From an uncultured Bacteroidia bacterium (GTDB lineage Bacteria; Bacteroidota; Bacteroidia; Bacteroidales; Prolixibacteraceae): 64,000 nt of DNA. The position numbers were made by a program, and so were the translations under genes. Each line of letters starts with the position of its first letter. Within the stretch, counting starts at the first letter, position 1. Below the pieces are notes generated by a model, which ran no database searches, was not told the origin of the DNA, and worked only from the letters and a program-made list of their open reading frames with translations. The DNA lies in the NCBI GenBank assembly GCA_903897145.1, contig CAIUAN010000030.1:1-64000 (forward strand), in the 5' to 3' direction. This document shows, one piece after another, positions 43,904-53,263 of the stretch.

Positions 43904-46576
43904 TTAATAGGCAACGTTATCCTGGTAGCTCTTCTGCTTAGTAAGCTTGAGATCTTTAAGCAGCGAAGATGTTGCACGAATTGTAAAGCTATAACTCTGT
44001 CGGTACCCAAATGGGATAAGGTTTAACGACATCTGCATACAGTGCAAATCCCGAAATAGATTAAACTGTGTAAAGGTCAATTGCATCTTTTCAACATCTA
44101 ATCCAGAAGAGAAACCAACTTTCCATTGTTTTGTCAAGCTAAGATTTCCATTAAAATCAATTGTCTGAGTAATGATAGATTTCATCTCAGGATTTGGCTT
44201 ACTATAACGGAAACTATAGTTAAATGACAGATCCCAAGGGACGCTAAAATCAGCATATTGAGGCACATCGCCTGTCTTCTGACGAAGGCGAACGTTGGCT
44301 AAATCAGTTTTTTGCTCGGGAGTCATTTTTGCTTCTTCTTTATCCTTTGCTTTGCCCTCTTTGGATTTAAATGAGAGGCCAAAAGAGACATTGGTACTTG
44401 TTAGACGGGCTAGTTTTCCATCTTTTGAAAATTGATATTTATTAACGAGGTGACCATTCTCAAACGCATAAGGATCTAAAATAGCACCAAAATTAAGATC
44501 GACACCAGCAACACGTGTTCGGGCTGCTATGTTTATATTAGACATGTTTAAAGAGTCGGCAGCTAGATTATAGGATCCATTTAAGGATAGCTGATCAAGA
44601 AGCTTAATCTTTGTAAATGGATCCTTGGAGGTCGAATCGTTGACATTGATCTTCTTCATCTCAAGAGTATTGTTCAGATTAAACCCGATAGAGCCAGAGC
44701 GACCTGAAGGAGCCGTTCCATAAATTGCATTCTCATGCCTTGGATAACGATAGCTTACAGGGAGTCCTTTCGCATCAAAATATTCTATATTCTCATACAT
44801 TCCATAAGATGGTTTACCAAAATCGGGGGATAGACTAAAGCTCAAGGTAGGGGTCATGACATGCCGAATGCCAGCAATCGTAGACTTTGGATTCAAAGGC
44901 ATAAAATTCCCATATATTTTTGTAGAAGCACCAAAACTTACTGCATAATCATAGTCCCGAGAAAACCCGTATAAAGTATCAGAAGCACTAACCATTTGTG
45001 TAAGTGGATTATATTTTTTGTGTATCGATTGAGTATACCAACGTTCATTGTAGCTTACTGATGGACTGAGGGTAATGTATTTCAAGGCCTTAAATGAAGT
45101 GCTCAATGGAATAGAGTGCTTTACCCCATTTTTCCAATCCTTGAAAATATTTGAATTCATTAATTTATTCTCCTTAGTATCAATGGTATTTTGCATATCC
45201 ATGGAGTAGCTAAGGCCAATTTTTTCATACCATTTTTCTTTACCTTCCCTACTTTTGAATTTAAATGGATAGATCCTTGACATCGTAAAGGTGATCTGAG
45301 GAAGCGTTAAACTAATTGTTGTGTCTCGACTATTTTGAGAGTGACGCATGTTACCTGACAAACTAAATGGCGAGTTTTCCCATCGCTTAGAATAGGCAAT
45401 GCTCGATTGCTTGGTGTTGGTTAAATAATTTTCAGACGTTAAAGCATTATTCTTATCAAATGAGCTAGTTGAAAAATTTACACTTGCGCTAAATGTCTGG
45501 CTTGGACTTGACTTAGGGTCCATTGAATGGCTCCATGTGATGGCGAAATCATTTTGCTTGTGAAAATCGGGTAGCCCTTTATCCCCAAAAACATTTTTAA
45601 AATACTGAATATCAAAAGATCCACTGTAGTTATAGCGAACTCTATAATTACTGTGAAGTTTTATCCCACTAGAACCTTTAGAATACAAGTCTCCACGAAT
45701 AGAAGCATCAAAAAAGTCGTTGCCGGCAATGTAATAACCGATATCACGCAGGAAAAAACCTCGATTTATCTCATCTCCATAGGTTGGCATAATAAAGCCA
45801 GAAGAATATTTTGGAGAATTAGGAAAAAAACCAAATGGAATAAATACAAAGTATAAAGGAAAATCTTCCACCACGAGGTAGGCAGGGCCGGTGACAATTT
45901 TTTTATTAGATAGCACTTTTGCTTTAGTCATCTCAAGCCAAAAATGGGGATGCTCTGCGTCGCATGTTGTATATCGACCATTCCGAAGACAATAGGTGGA
46001 ATCATTCATAAGCTTGGTTTTATCACTATGGACAAAACCACCTTGTTGTTCTGTTACAACACCCGTTACAATTCCCTTCTTGGATTTAAAATTATAGCGA
46101 ATCTCATCGGCTTCAAATTTTTGATCACCTTGCTTAAAGACAGGCTTACCAACAATTGTTCCAGTCGAATCAGGTTTTCCAATGGCATAAACCTGGTTGC
46201 TGTCTCGATTCATCTCTATATAATCAGCATTAAGCTCGATATCCTTGTACTTAACATGGGCGTTTTTATACATAAAAACCTTATTCCCTGCCTTGGTCTG
46301 TGAAAGTGTGATATATCCATCTGCTGTATACTCAACCTCTGCATCAAAACCTGAACTACCAGAAGATTTAAGACTATCAACAGCAATAGAATCCTTTGGC
46401 GAAATGTGCAAGCTATCAGCAAGCACAGATCCACGTCTGCTTTTTCGCTCCGGCTTACCAATATTCTTAGAAACAATCGGATTTTTTCGGTTGCTTTCAG
46501 ACTTTTGTCCAAACATTGATCCGTGCGCGACCAATAGGATTGCTACAAAAAAAGATAAATATCGCAATGGGCTCAA
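43904..46576 (-). CDS. lptD: LPS-assembly protein LptD, Bacteroidota type
   Basis: Outer-membrane protein that places LPS in the outer leaflet, 890 residues. A signal-peptide-like stretch (YLSFFVAILLVAHGSMFGQ) is followed by a periplasmic OstA/LptA-like domain (GYITLSQTKAGNKVFMYKNA to KGIVTGVVTEQQGG) and a large C-terminal beta-barrel with many alternating aromatic strands. The start is TTG at 46576. An in-frame TAA lies seven codons upstream, and the next downstream starts would cut the signal sequence. It is divergent from the amidase gene, sharing 149 bases of upstream DNA. Confidence 0.9.
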   Translation of the reverse strand: MSPLRYLSFFVAILLVAHGSMFGQKSESNRKNPIVSKNIGKPERKSRRGSVLADSLHISPKDSIAVDSLKSSGSSGFDAEVEYTADGYITLSQTKAGNKVFMYKNAHVKYKDIELNADYIEMNRDSNQVYAIGKPDSTGTIVGKPVFKQGDQKFEADEIRYNFKSKKGIVTGVVTEQQGGFVHSDKTKLMNDSTYCLRNGRYTTCDAEHPHFWLEMTKAKVLSNKKIVTGPAYLVVEDFPLYFVFIPFGFFPNSPKYSSGFIMPTYGDEINRGFFLRDIGYYIAGNDFFDASIRGDLYSKGSSGIKLHSNYRVRYNYSGSFDIQYFKNVFGDKGLPDFHKQNDFAITWSHSMDPKSSPSQTFSASVNFSTSSFDKNNALTSENYLTNTKQSSIAYSKRWENSPFSLSGNMRHSQNSRDTTISLTLPQITFTMSRIYPFKFKSREGKEKWYEKIGLSYSMDMQNTIDTKENKLMNSNIFKDWKNGVKHSIPLSTSFKALKYITLSPSVSYNERWYTQSIHKKYNPLTQMVSASDTLYGFSRDYDYAVSFGASTKIYGNFMPLNPKSTIAGIRHVMTPTLSFSLSPDFGKPSYGMYENIEYFDAKGLPVSYRYPRHENAIYGTAPSGRSGSIGFNLNNTLEMKKINVNDSTSKDPFTKIKLLDQLSLNGSYNLAADSLNMSNINIAARTRVAGVDLNFGAILDPYAFENGHLVNKYQFSKDGKLARLTSTNVSFGLSFKSKEGKAKDKEEAKMTPEQKTDLANVRLRQKTGDVPQYADFSVPWDLSFNYSFRYSKPNPEMKSIITQTIDFNGNLSLTKQWKVGFSSGLDVEKMQLTFTQFNLFRDLHCMQMSLNLIPFGYRQSYSFTIRATSSLLKDLKLTKQKSYQDNVAY

Positions 46577-46628
46577 AACTTTTTCAAAATCAAGTTAAAT
46601 TCTACTTTCAATGCAATATAATGCTAGG

Positions 46629-46636
46629 CAAAAGTA
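46629..46636 (-). promoter_or_regulatory. Candidate lptD promoter -7 element
   Basis: CAAAAGTA on plus, read TACTTTTG on minus, fits TAnnTTTG. It lies 53 bases before the TTG start. The -33 CAA nearest the right distance is about 23 bases away. Confidence 0.45.
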
Positions 46637-46686
46637 GAAAAAGCAATTAGAGAAACTGACAACAAAAAAAAAATAATTTAATGTTC

Positions 46687-46694
46687 TATTTTTG
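46687..46694 (+). promoter_or_regulatory. Candidate amidase promoter -7 element
   Basis: TATTTTTG, an exact TAnnTTTG match, 32 bases before the chosen amidase ATG. It lies inside the longer reading that would begin at 46681, which favours the later start. Confidence 0.5.
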
Positions 46695-46725
46695 TAGTAC
46701 TATTATCAGGCTAACTGAACAAAAA

Positions 46726-47976
46726 ATGGAAAAACAATTTGCTAAAAATATTGATTATCGTAGGCTGTTTACTTGGTCTATCTTAATTGCTGCTATAGTA
46801 TTAAACAACAATATATTATATGGCAAAAACAAGCAATCAAAGAGTCTTGAAACCGTTGTAATAGATGCAGGACATGGGGGTAAAGACCCTGGCACCATGA
46901 CTGGTAAAATGCGTGAAAAAGACATCACCCTAGCTATAGCACTAAACCTAGGCAATCTAATTAAAGAAAAAATACCTGGAGTAAAAGTTATTTACACCCG
47001 TCATACGGATGTTTTCATCCCCTTATTTGAACGATCGGTTATTGCGAATAAAATCAATGCTGATCTGTTTATCTCAATTCATGTTAACTTCTGTGCAACT
47101 CCAGCAATTAAGGGAACTGAGACTTATGTTTTAGGACTACATCGAACAGAAGACAACCTAAATGTAGCGAAGAAAGAGAATAGTGCCATACTTTTAGAGC
47201 AAGATTATTCTACAAGATATGAGGGTTTTAATCCCAATCTTTCGGAGTCCTATATTATGTTTGAATTAATACAAGATACCAATATTGAGCAAAGCGTGGA
47301 ATTTGCCGGAATCATTCAAGATTCTTTTCGCAAACATGCGCAACGTGATAGCAGAGACGTAAGACAGGCTGGATTTCTAGTTTTGAGAGAAAGTGCCATG
47401 CCTTCAGTCTTAATAGAAACCGGGTACTTAAGCAATCCTTCTGAAGCTGCATATTTAATGTCGGATAATGGGCGTATGTCAATAGCGACATCGATTTTCA
47501 ACTCCTTTAAAACGTATAAAAATAAATTCGAATCGCGTTTAAACAAGACGATTACAACAAGTTTGGATGCAAATGATCGCGCGAATAAGCCAGTTGAAAA
47601 CGTGGTCAAGAAAGAACTAGAAGTAAAAACTAAACAATTACCTAAGGTTCAAGAAACCAGTGAGCCGACAATTAAAAAGAGTCATAAGTCAGTTGTAAAA
47701 GAAAAATCAAGCTCGACGGATGGTATCACTTATGCAGTTCAAATAGCAGCATTTCCCAAAAAGCTACCGCTAAATTCTAAAATATTTAAAGGGATTAAAG
47801 ACATATCTGAATTCCAATTTGGGGGTTATTATAAATACTACTGCCTAAGCACGACTACGCTTTCCGAATCGAAACATAATTTACTACAAATTCAACTTAA
47901 GATTCCCAAAGCTTTTATTATTGTCTTTAAGAATGGAGAACCGATTCAATTTAAAGATATTCCGAAATCTAAGTAA
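46726..47976 (+). CDS. N-acetylmuramoyl-L-alanine amidase with SPOR-like C-terminus
   Basis: Amidase_3-family cell wall hydrolase of 416 residues. After an N-terminal hydrophobic segment (WSILIAAIVLNNNILYG) the zinc amidase domain runs from VVIDAGHGGKDPGT to about residue 265, with the zinc ligands His and Glu and the second His in FISIHVN, and PSVLIETGYLSN. A Lys/Thr-rich linker follows. Residues ~336-416 form a SPOR-like domain beginning YAVQIAAF, which probably targets septal glycan. The ATG at 46726 is chosen because a promoter element overlaps the region upstream. The neighbour MlaD-like protein ends in a similar domain. Confidence 0.93.
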   Translation: MEKQFAKNIDYRRLFTWSILIAAIVLNNNILYGKNKQSKSLETVVIDAGHGGKDPGTMTGKMREKDITLAIALNLGNLIKEKIPGVKVIYTRHTDVFIPLFERSVIANKINADLFISIHVNFCATPAIKGTETYVLGLHRTEDNLNVAKKENSAILLEQDYSTRYEGFNPNLSESYIMFELIQDTNIEQSVEFAGIIQDSFRKHAQRDSRDVRQAGFLVLRESAMPSVLIETGYLSNPSEAAYLMSDNGRMSIATSIFNSFKTYKNKFESRLNKTITTSLDANDRANKPVENVVKKELEVKTKQLPKVQETSEPTIKKSHKSVVKEKSSSTDGITYAVQIAAFPKKLPLNSKIFKGIKDISEFQFGGYYKYYCLSTTTLSESKHNLLQIQLKIPKAFIIVFKNGEPIQFKDIPKSK

Positions 47977-48041
47977 GGTTAATTATCCATTTTTTTAAAA
48001 ATCCTGCGTACCTTCGCCCTATAATTGTATTTGATTCTAAA

Positions 48042-49301
48042 ATGAAACTTTCAAAACCATCGAAAATAGGAATTCTGGTAATCCTTTGCCTAACCGGATT
48101 AATTTGGGGAATCAATTTCCTCAAGGGAAGAGATATTTTCAGGACTGAAAAAGTGTTCTATGCGAGGTATAAAAATGTTGGGGGATTAACAGCTACAACT
48201 TTGGTTACCTTAAATGGATTAAAGATTGGATATGTGCGAGAAATATATTTTGCCGAAGACTTAAGTGGCGATTTAATTGTCAAGATTGCGTTACACAATA
48301 ATTTCCCAATCCCGAAAGGTACTTCTGCTCAAATTGCGAGCAGCGACTTCCTTGGATCAAAAGTCGTAAAGCTTAATTTAGGTCATTCGGAAAAGATTTT
48401 ACAAGCAAATGATACCTTAGCTTCTCAGATGGATGCCGACTTAATGCAGCAGGTTAATGAACAAATCGCACCTATTAAAGCAAAAGCTGAAAGGTTGATT
48501 GAAAATCTAGACTCTATTGTCTCGGCAGCCTCAAAATTTCTAAACAACGATTCTCAACGAAACATCAGCGAAAGTATTCGACAAATTCATAGCACGATGA
48601 ACAATCTTGAAAGTTTAACGGCAAGCTTGAATGAAATTGTAACAGGTCAAAAGAAGAATCTATCCTCCACCTTATCAAATATCAATGATATTTCAGGAAA
48701 TTTAAAAAAGAATTCGGGTAAGCTGGAACACATGATTACCAATTTCAGCACCTTTAGTGACTCTCTTTCTAAGATAGAGCTGAATAAAACTGTTGAACAT
48801 ATTAATGGGTCAGTTGCTAGCCTGAGTCAAATTCTAAGCAAAATCGATACGGCCAATGGGACAATTGGTCTTTTAATTAAAGATCCGAAGCTTTATCAAA
48901 ACATAACTTCATCAACTGAAAGCTTAAATCAATTGTTAATTGATTTACGAACAAATCCGAAAAAATATGTTCATTTTTCTGCCATTGACTTTGGAAAGAA
49001 ATCAAGCCCAAGCATGCCAGAAGACTCGCAAATACCTGATAATGTAAAGTTTAAAGTACGGATCTGCATTTCAAAGACTCCTATCCCACTAACAACCCCT
49101 CTATTTAATGAAGTTGGACCAGTTTTTGAAACAAAATCTGGGGATGATTTTTATTATTTTACAGGTCCATTTTCATCCTATACCAAACTTAGAATGATTC
49201 TAAATAAGGCGCAAGGTGCTTTTCCTGAGGCGGTTTTAAAGTGCTACCAAAATGGAAAAGAAATAACTTTTAAAAAAGTGTTAAAATTGATCAAAAAATA
49301 A
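48042..49301 (+). CDS. MlaD/Mce-family lipid-transport protein with extra C-terminal domain
   Basis: A 419-residue protein with one N-terminal transmembrane helix (IGILVILCLTGLIWGINFL), then a single Mce domain (RYKNVGGLTATTLVTLNG, VKIALHNNFPIPKGTSAQIAS), then a long helical region rich in Asn, Ser and Leu. It is the periplasmic substrate-binding part of an Mla-type phospholipid transporter. The ABC partners MlaE and MlaF are not in the window. The last ~85 residues (VKFKVRICISKTPIPL onward) resemble the SPOR-like domain at the end of the adjacent amidase. From my recollection of the family, this tail is longer than usual. The amidase stop is 65 bases upstream. Confidence 0.9.
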   Translation: MKLSKPSKIGILVILCLTGLIWGINFLKGRDIFRTEKVFYARYKNVGGLTATTLVTLNGLKIGYVREIYFAEDLSGDLIVKIALHNNFPIPKGTSAQIASSDFLGSKVVKLNLGHSEKILQANDTLASQMDADLMQQVNEQIAPIKAKAERLIENLDSIVSAASKFLNNDSQRNISESIRQIHSTMNNLESLTASLNEIVTGQKKNLSSTLSNINDISGNLKKNSGKLEHMITNFSTFSDSLSKIELNKTVEHINGSVASLSQILSKIDTANGTIGLLIKDPKLYQNITSSTESLNQLLIDLRTNPKKYVHFSAIDFGKKSSPSMPEDSQIPDNVKFKVRICISKTPIPLTTPLFNEVGPVFETKSGDDFYYFTGPFSSYTKLRMILNKAQGAFPEAVLKCYQNGKEITFKKVLKLIKK

Positions 49302-49638
49302 TTTTTTCAGTAACAATTTTGATTACTTTTATCCAAGTCGAAAAAAAGAGATTTTACGCTTCTGGATTTCCAAACAACATACATTTTTCTTATTTAGATT
49401 GAATTAAATTTCTGCAAAGAGCATAATATGAATCACTTGCTACTTACCCGGATATAATCAACTCATAATCAATTAATTAGAAAAATCAAAAAATAATTTT
49501 TAGTCCACTAGACTGAAAATTAACAGGATTGAATTACGCAAGGATTTTTGCAATTTTATTAAAACTATTTTTTGCTAACCTTTGTGGAATAGAATAGAAA
49601 TTAAGAGTTTTATACAACAGTTGAGTTTATAGTTATTA
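49302..49638. other. Upstream region of dnaA
   Basis: A 337-base AT-rich gap. It holds a 17-base direct repeat ATCAAAAAATAATTTTT at 49290-49306 and 49485-49501. It also has a TAGTCCAC at 49501 that recurs after dnaA near 51124, and a weak DnaA-box-like TGTGGAATA at 49583-49591 (7 of 9). There is no clear cluster of DnaA boxes. I would not call an origin here. Confidence 0.5.
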
Positions 49639-51069
49639 ATGAATAGAGATCATCAAAATATTTGGGAAAGCTGTCTTCGAGTAATTAAAGATAATGTTCC
49701 CTATATAAGCTATCGAACCTGGTTTGAACCTATTGTTCCAATAAAATTGGATCATGACATTCTAACTATCCAAGTTCCTAGCCCATTCTTCTATGAATAT
49801 CTAGAAGAGCAGTATATCGATATATTAAGAAAAACATTACGAAAAGAGTTAGGTGCAAATGCGAAATTAGAATATAGTGTTGTTGTTGACAATAATCTGA
49901 GTGCAAATAGCAAGCCTTACACTGTTAAGTTACCTACCAATCAAAATAACAATTTAAATAATAGACCTGTCACGGCTTCTGCGTTTCACGATGATAATAC
50001 GATCAAGAATCCATTTGTAATTCCTGGAATTCAGAAATTAAATATTGATCCTCAGCTTAAGCAAGACAATACTTTTGAGAATTTCATAGAAGGCGAATGC
50101 AACAGATTAGCACGAAGTGCTAGTTACGCAGTAGCTCAAAAACCTGGTGGCACTGCTTTTAATCCACTGATGCTTTATGGAAATTCAGGACTTGGCAAGA
50201 CACATCTTGCACAGGCCATTGGAATTGAAGTAAAGGAGCGGTTTCCGGAAAAGATTGTGCTTTACGTGAATGCAAATAAGTTTCAAACTCAATTCTCAGA
50301 GGCAACTCGTAACAATAACCGAAATGATTTTCTTCATTTCTATCAAATGATTGATGTATTAATCATTGATGATGTTCAAGAGTTTGCAGGAAAAGAAAAA
50401 ACACAAGAGACTTTTTTCCATATATTCAACCATTTACATCAAACAGGCAAACAGCTTATTCTAACCTCTGATAAGCCACCGATCGAACTTAAAGGTTTAG
50501 AGCAACGATTACTTTCACGCTTTAAATGGGGATTAACCGCCGATCTTTCCATTCCTGATTTTGAAACTCGAATGAACATCTTGCATAAAAAGATCTATAA
50601 AGATGGAATTGAGATACCAGAAGAAGTTCTAGAATATATCGCCTCACATATCACCACCAATGTTCGTGAACTTGAGGGCGCTTTGATCTCGTTACTTGCG
50701 CAGGCAACATTAAACAAAAAAGAGATTAATGTTGATCTAGCTATCAAAATGATTAATAAGTTAGTTAAATGCTCGGTTAAAGAGATTACGATCGATTATA
50801 TCTCGAAGACTGTCTGCGACTATTTTAATTTACCTGTCGATGCATTAGGTATTAAAACTAGAAAACGTGAAACAGTACAAGCTCGTCAAATAGCCATGTA
50901 TTTCTCTAAAAGCATGACCAAGTCTTCTTTAGCCTCAATTGGCTCTCAGATCGGAGGTAAAGATCATGCAACGGTGCTACACGCTTGTCGAACAGTAACC
51001 AATCTGAAAGACACCGATAAGAACTTCAAAGTTTACCTAGACGAAATAGAAAATAGGTTAAAATATTAA
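49639..51069 (+). CDS. dnaA: Chromosomal replication initiator DnaA
   Basis: Initiator ATPase of 476 residues. Domain I (WESCLRVIKDNVPYISYRTWF) is followed by a variable domain II. The AAA+ domain III has Walker A NSGLGKTHLAQAI near residue 187 and Walker B VLIIDDVQ near 240. The DNA-binding domain IV has the DnaA signature GGKDHATVLHACRTV at the C-terminus. The strongest hit possible for this protein from sequence alone. A terminator follows the stop. Confidence 0.98.
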   Translation: MNRDHQNIWESCLRVIKDNVPYISYRTWFEPIVPIKLDHDILTIQVPSPFFYEYLEEQYIDILRKTLRKELGANAKLEYSVVVDNNLSANSKPYTVKLPTNQNNNLNNRPVTASAFHDDNTIKNPFVIPGIQKLNIDPQLKQDNTFENFIEGECNRLARSASYAVAQKPGGTAFNPLMLYGNSGLGKTHLAQAIGIEVKERFPEKIVLYVNANKFQTQFSEATRNNNRNDFLHFYQMIDVLIIDDVQEFAGKEKTQETFFHIFNHLHQTGKQLILTSDKPPIELKGLEQRLLSRFKWGLTADLSIPDFETRMNILHKKIYKDGIEIPEEVLEYIASHITTNVRELEGALISLLAQATLNKKEINVDLAIKMINKLVKCSVKEITIDYISKTVCDYFNLPVDALGIKTRKRETVQARQIAMYFSKSMTKSSLASIGSQIGGKDHATVLHACRTVTNLKDTDKNFKVYLDEIENRLKY

Positions 51070-51074
51070 AATAT

Positions 51075-51107
51075 AAAAAGCAGACTTAACGGTCTGCTTT
51101 TTTTTGA
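51075..51107 (+). terminator. Terminator of dnaA
   Basis: Stem AAAAAGCAGAC (51075-51085) and GTCTGCTTTTT (51092-51102) with a 6-base loop, followed by TTT. It lies 6 bases after the dnaA stop. Confidence 0.93.
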
Positions 51108-51161
51108 AAAAAATACTCATTTCTAGTCCACGAATTAACAAAACTTAAAATATAGGTTTTA

Positions 51162-51776
51162 ATGACAGATTTGGACACCTATAAAACAATTGAGGCCCCT
51201 GCCAATGGCAGCTATAAAGAGAAAGGATCTAAATTTCTCTCTTTTGCATTTCCTGTTTCCGATGAGAAGGAAATTAAAACCATCCTTAACCGCTTAAAAA
51301 AAGAACACCATAGTGCTAGGCACCATTGTTTAGCCTGGCGATTAGGCGCCGAATCTCCAGTGTTTCGTATAAATGACGATGGCGAACCTTCTGGTACAGC
51401 TGGAAAACCAATATTTGGACAAATACAACAGCATGACTTAACGAATATATTGATTGTTGTGGTTCGATATTTCGGAGGAGTTTTATTAGGCACGAGTCGG
51501 TTAACTACGGCTTATAAATTATCCGCTGCAGATGTGATGCAGAATGCAGTAATTGTTGAGAGGATTATCCTCGTTCCTCTCGAAATAAAGTTTAGCTATG
51601 AAGCCATGAATGATCTCATGAGTTTATTAAAAGAATATGAGCTTGAAATTAGGACTAGTCATTTTGATATCCTCTGTCAGGCAACTGTTCAAGTAAGGAA
51701 AAGTTTTGTAATCACTTTAATCGAACAACTAAATAAAATAGAAAATCTAAAGGCGGAGATAATATTAAACAACTAA
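51162..51776 (+). CDS. yigZ: YigZ/IMPACT family protein
   Basis: IMPACT-family protein of 204 residues. The N-terminal UPF0029 domain has GSKFLSFAFPV, ARHHCLAWRLG, NDDGEPSGTAGKPIFGQI and VRYFGGVLLGTSRL. A C-terminal DUF1949 ferredoxin-like domain follows. The eukaryotic relative inhibits the kinase GCN2, and the bacterial function is unclear. The next gene, pyrB, begins after a promoter, so it is probably monocistronic. Confidence 0.93.
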   Translation: MTDLDTYKTIEAPANGSYKEKGSKFLSFAFPVSDEKEIKTILNRLKKEHHSARHHCLAWRLGAESPVFRINDDGEPSGTAGKPIFGQIQQHDLTNILIVVVRYFGGVLLGTSRLTTAYKLSAADVMQNAVIVERIILVPLEIKFSYEAMNDLMSLLKEYELEIRTSHFDILCQATVQVRKSFVITLIEQLNKIENLKAEIILNN

Positions 51777-51810
51777 TCAGCAGATCTGATGGATAAACGA
51801 TTGGATTTTA

Positions 51811-51818
51811 TATTTTTG
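51811..51818 (+). promoter_or_regulatory. Candidate pyrB promoter -7 element
   Basis: TATTTTTG, exact TAnnTTTG match, 24 bases before the pyrB ATG. A -33 TTG is not at the standard spacing. Confidence 0.5.
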
Positions 51819-51841
51819 TATAACTTCAAATTAACAAACTC

Positions 51842-52753
51842 ATGCAAACCAAAAGCCTAATTTCAATTACGGACTTTACCAAAGAGGAATACCTTAAGAT
51901 AATGCGTTTGGCTGCAGATTTTGAGGAAAATCCCAATCAAAATTTGTTGCAAGGTAAGGTTATAGCCACCTTGTTCTTTGAACCTTCAACACGCACTCGC
52001 TTAAGTTTTGAGACTGCAATTAACAGGCTAGGTGGCAAGATCATTGGTTTTTCAGACTCCGCCTCCTCGAGTGTTTCTAAAGGAGAGACGTTACACGATA
52101 CGATTAAAATGGTCAGTAATTATGCCGATCTAATTATCATGCGTCACCCGATGGAGGGAAGTGCCAGATATGCTTCTGAAGTCTCTAACATACCCGTTAT
52201 TAATGCTGGTGACGGAGCCAACCAACATCCATCTCAGACGCTGCTCGACATGTATTCGATCATGAAAACACAGGGCAGCCTAGATAATATCAATCTTTTC
52301 TTAGTTGGCGATTTGAAATATGGAAGAACTGTGCATAGCTTGCTGATGGCAATGCTTCAGTTTGAAAATCCAATCTTTAATTTTATAGCTCCGGCAGAAC
52401 TTGCAATGCCAAATGAATACAAACTTTTACTTGCCTCAAAGGGTATTAAATATTATGAACACGATGAGTTCACAGACATTATAAATGCTGCGGATATCAT
52501 CTATATGACACGCGTGCAAAAAGAGCGATTTATCGATCCTGTAGAATACGAAAAAGTAAAAAATATTTATATTCTACGAAATGAGATGTTGAAAGACACA
52601 AAGGAGAATATGAGAATCCTGCATCCACTGCCAAGGATCAATGAAATCCACACCGATGTAGACAATAATCCAAAAGCTTACTATTTTACCCAAGCCAAGA
52701 ATGGTGTCTATGCTCGGATGGCCATCATTGCCCACTTACTGAATCTTAAATAA
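51842..52753 (+). CDS. pyrB: Aspartate carbamoyltransferase catalytic subunit
   Basis: Transfers carbamoyl phosphate to aspartate in pyrimidine synthesis, 303 residues. [13 protein letters not shown] holds the carbamoyl-phosphate-binding loop, followed by [11 protein letters not shown] and [13 protein letters not shown]. The aspartate domain has HPLPRINEI near residue 260. The regulatory subunit follows after 20 bases, so the enzyme is probably the dodecameric, allosterically regulated type. Confidence 0.97.
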   Translation: MQTKSLISITDFTKEEYLKIMRLAADFEENPNQNLLQGKVIATLFFEPSTRTRLSFETAINRLGGKIIGFSDSASSSVSKGETLHDTIKMVSNYADLIIMRHPMEGSARYASEVSNIPVINAGDGANQHPSQTLLDMYSIMKTQGSLDNINLFLVGDLKYGRTVHSLLMAMLQFENPIFNFIAPAELAMPNEYKLLLASKGIKYYEHDEFTDIINAADIIYMTRVQKERFIDPVEYEKVKNIYILRNEMLKDTKENMRILHPLPRINEIHTDVDNNPKAYYFTQAKNGVYARMAIIAHLLNLK

Positions 52754-52773
52754 CCCATTCACCCTTTTTTGTC

Positions 52774-53226
52774 ATGGAAAAACAACTCCAAGTAAGCGCG
52801 ATTAAAGATGGTACGGTCATTGATCACATCCCTACAAAAGCTCTATTTAAGGTCATTAAAATCCTTCAGCTTGAAGAGTGTAGTGAGATGATTACATTTG
52901 GGAATAACCTAGACAGTAAAGCAATGAAAACCAAGGCAATAATCAAGATTGCAAATCGGTTCTTTGCCGATGAAGAGGTAAATAAAATAGCTTTAGTCGC
53001 TCCGAATGCCAAACTAAATACCATTCGGGACTATGAAGTCATTGAGAAGCGCGTCGTGAAGACACCTAAAGAGATCTTTGGAATTGTAAGCTGCTTTAAT
53101 CCTAAATGTATTACAAACGTAGAAAACATAAAGACGCGTTTTGAAGTGCTATCCAATAAGCCGATCACGATGAAATGCTTTCATTGCGAGAAAATTACCA
53201 GCGAGTCTGAGATGACTTATTTATAA
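52774..53226 (+). CDS. pyrI: Aspartate carbamoyltransferase regulatory subunit
   Basis: Binds CTP/ATP and modulates PyrB, 150 residues. The nucleotide-binding domain has DGTVIDHIP and a conserved Lys-rich stretch (KAIIKI). The C-terminal zinc domain has four Cys, CFNPKCITN and CFHCEK, that form the contact to PyrB. It is directly downstream of pyrB. In this window pyrG, encoding the feedback product's synthase, is 40 kb away. Confidence 0.95.
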   Translation: MEKQLQVSAIKDGTVIDHIPTKALFKVIKILQLEECSEMITFGNNLDSKAMKTKAIIKIANRFFADEEVNKIALVAPNAKLNTIRDYEVIEKRVVKTPKEIFGIVSCFNPKCITNVENIKTRFEVLSNKPITMKCFHCEKITSESEMTYL

Positions 53227-53263
53227 TAATCAGGTCATTACTTCTCGATTAGTACCGAATAAG

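Noticed and set aside
46245-46598. Open frame on plus opposite the lptD start
   Set aside because: It shadows the signal peptide and LptA-like part of lptD, and no motif is seen.
49302-49638. Chromosomal origin upstream of dnaA
   Set aside because: There is no cluster of DnaA boxes and no clear unwinding element beyond general AT-richness. In Bacteroidota the origin is often not next to dnaA.
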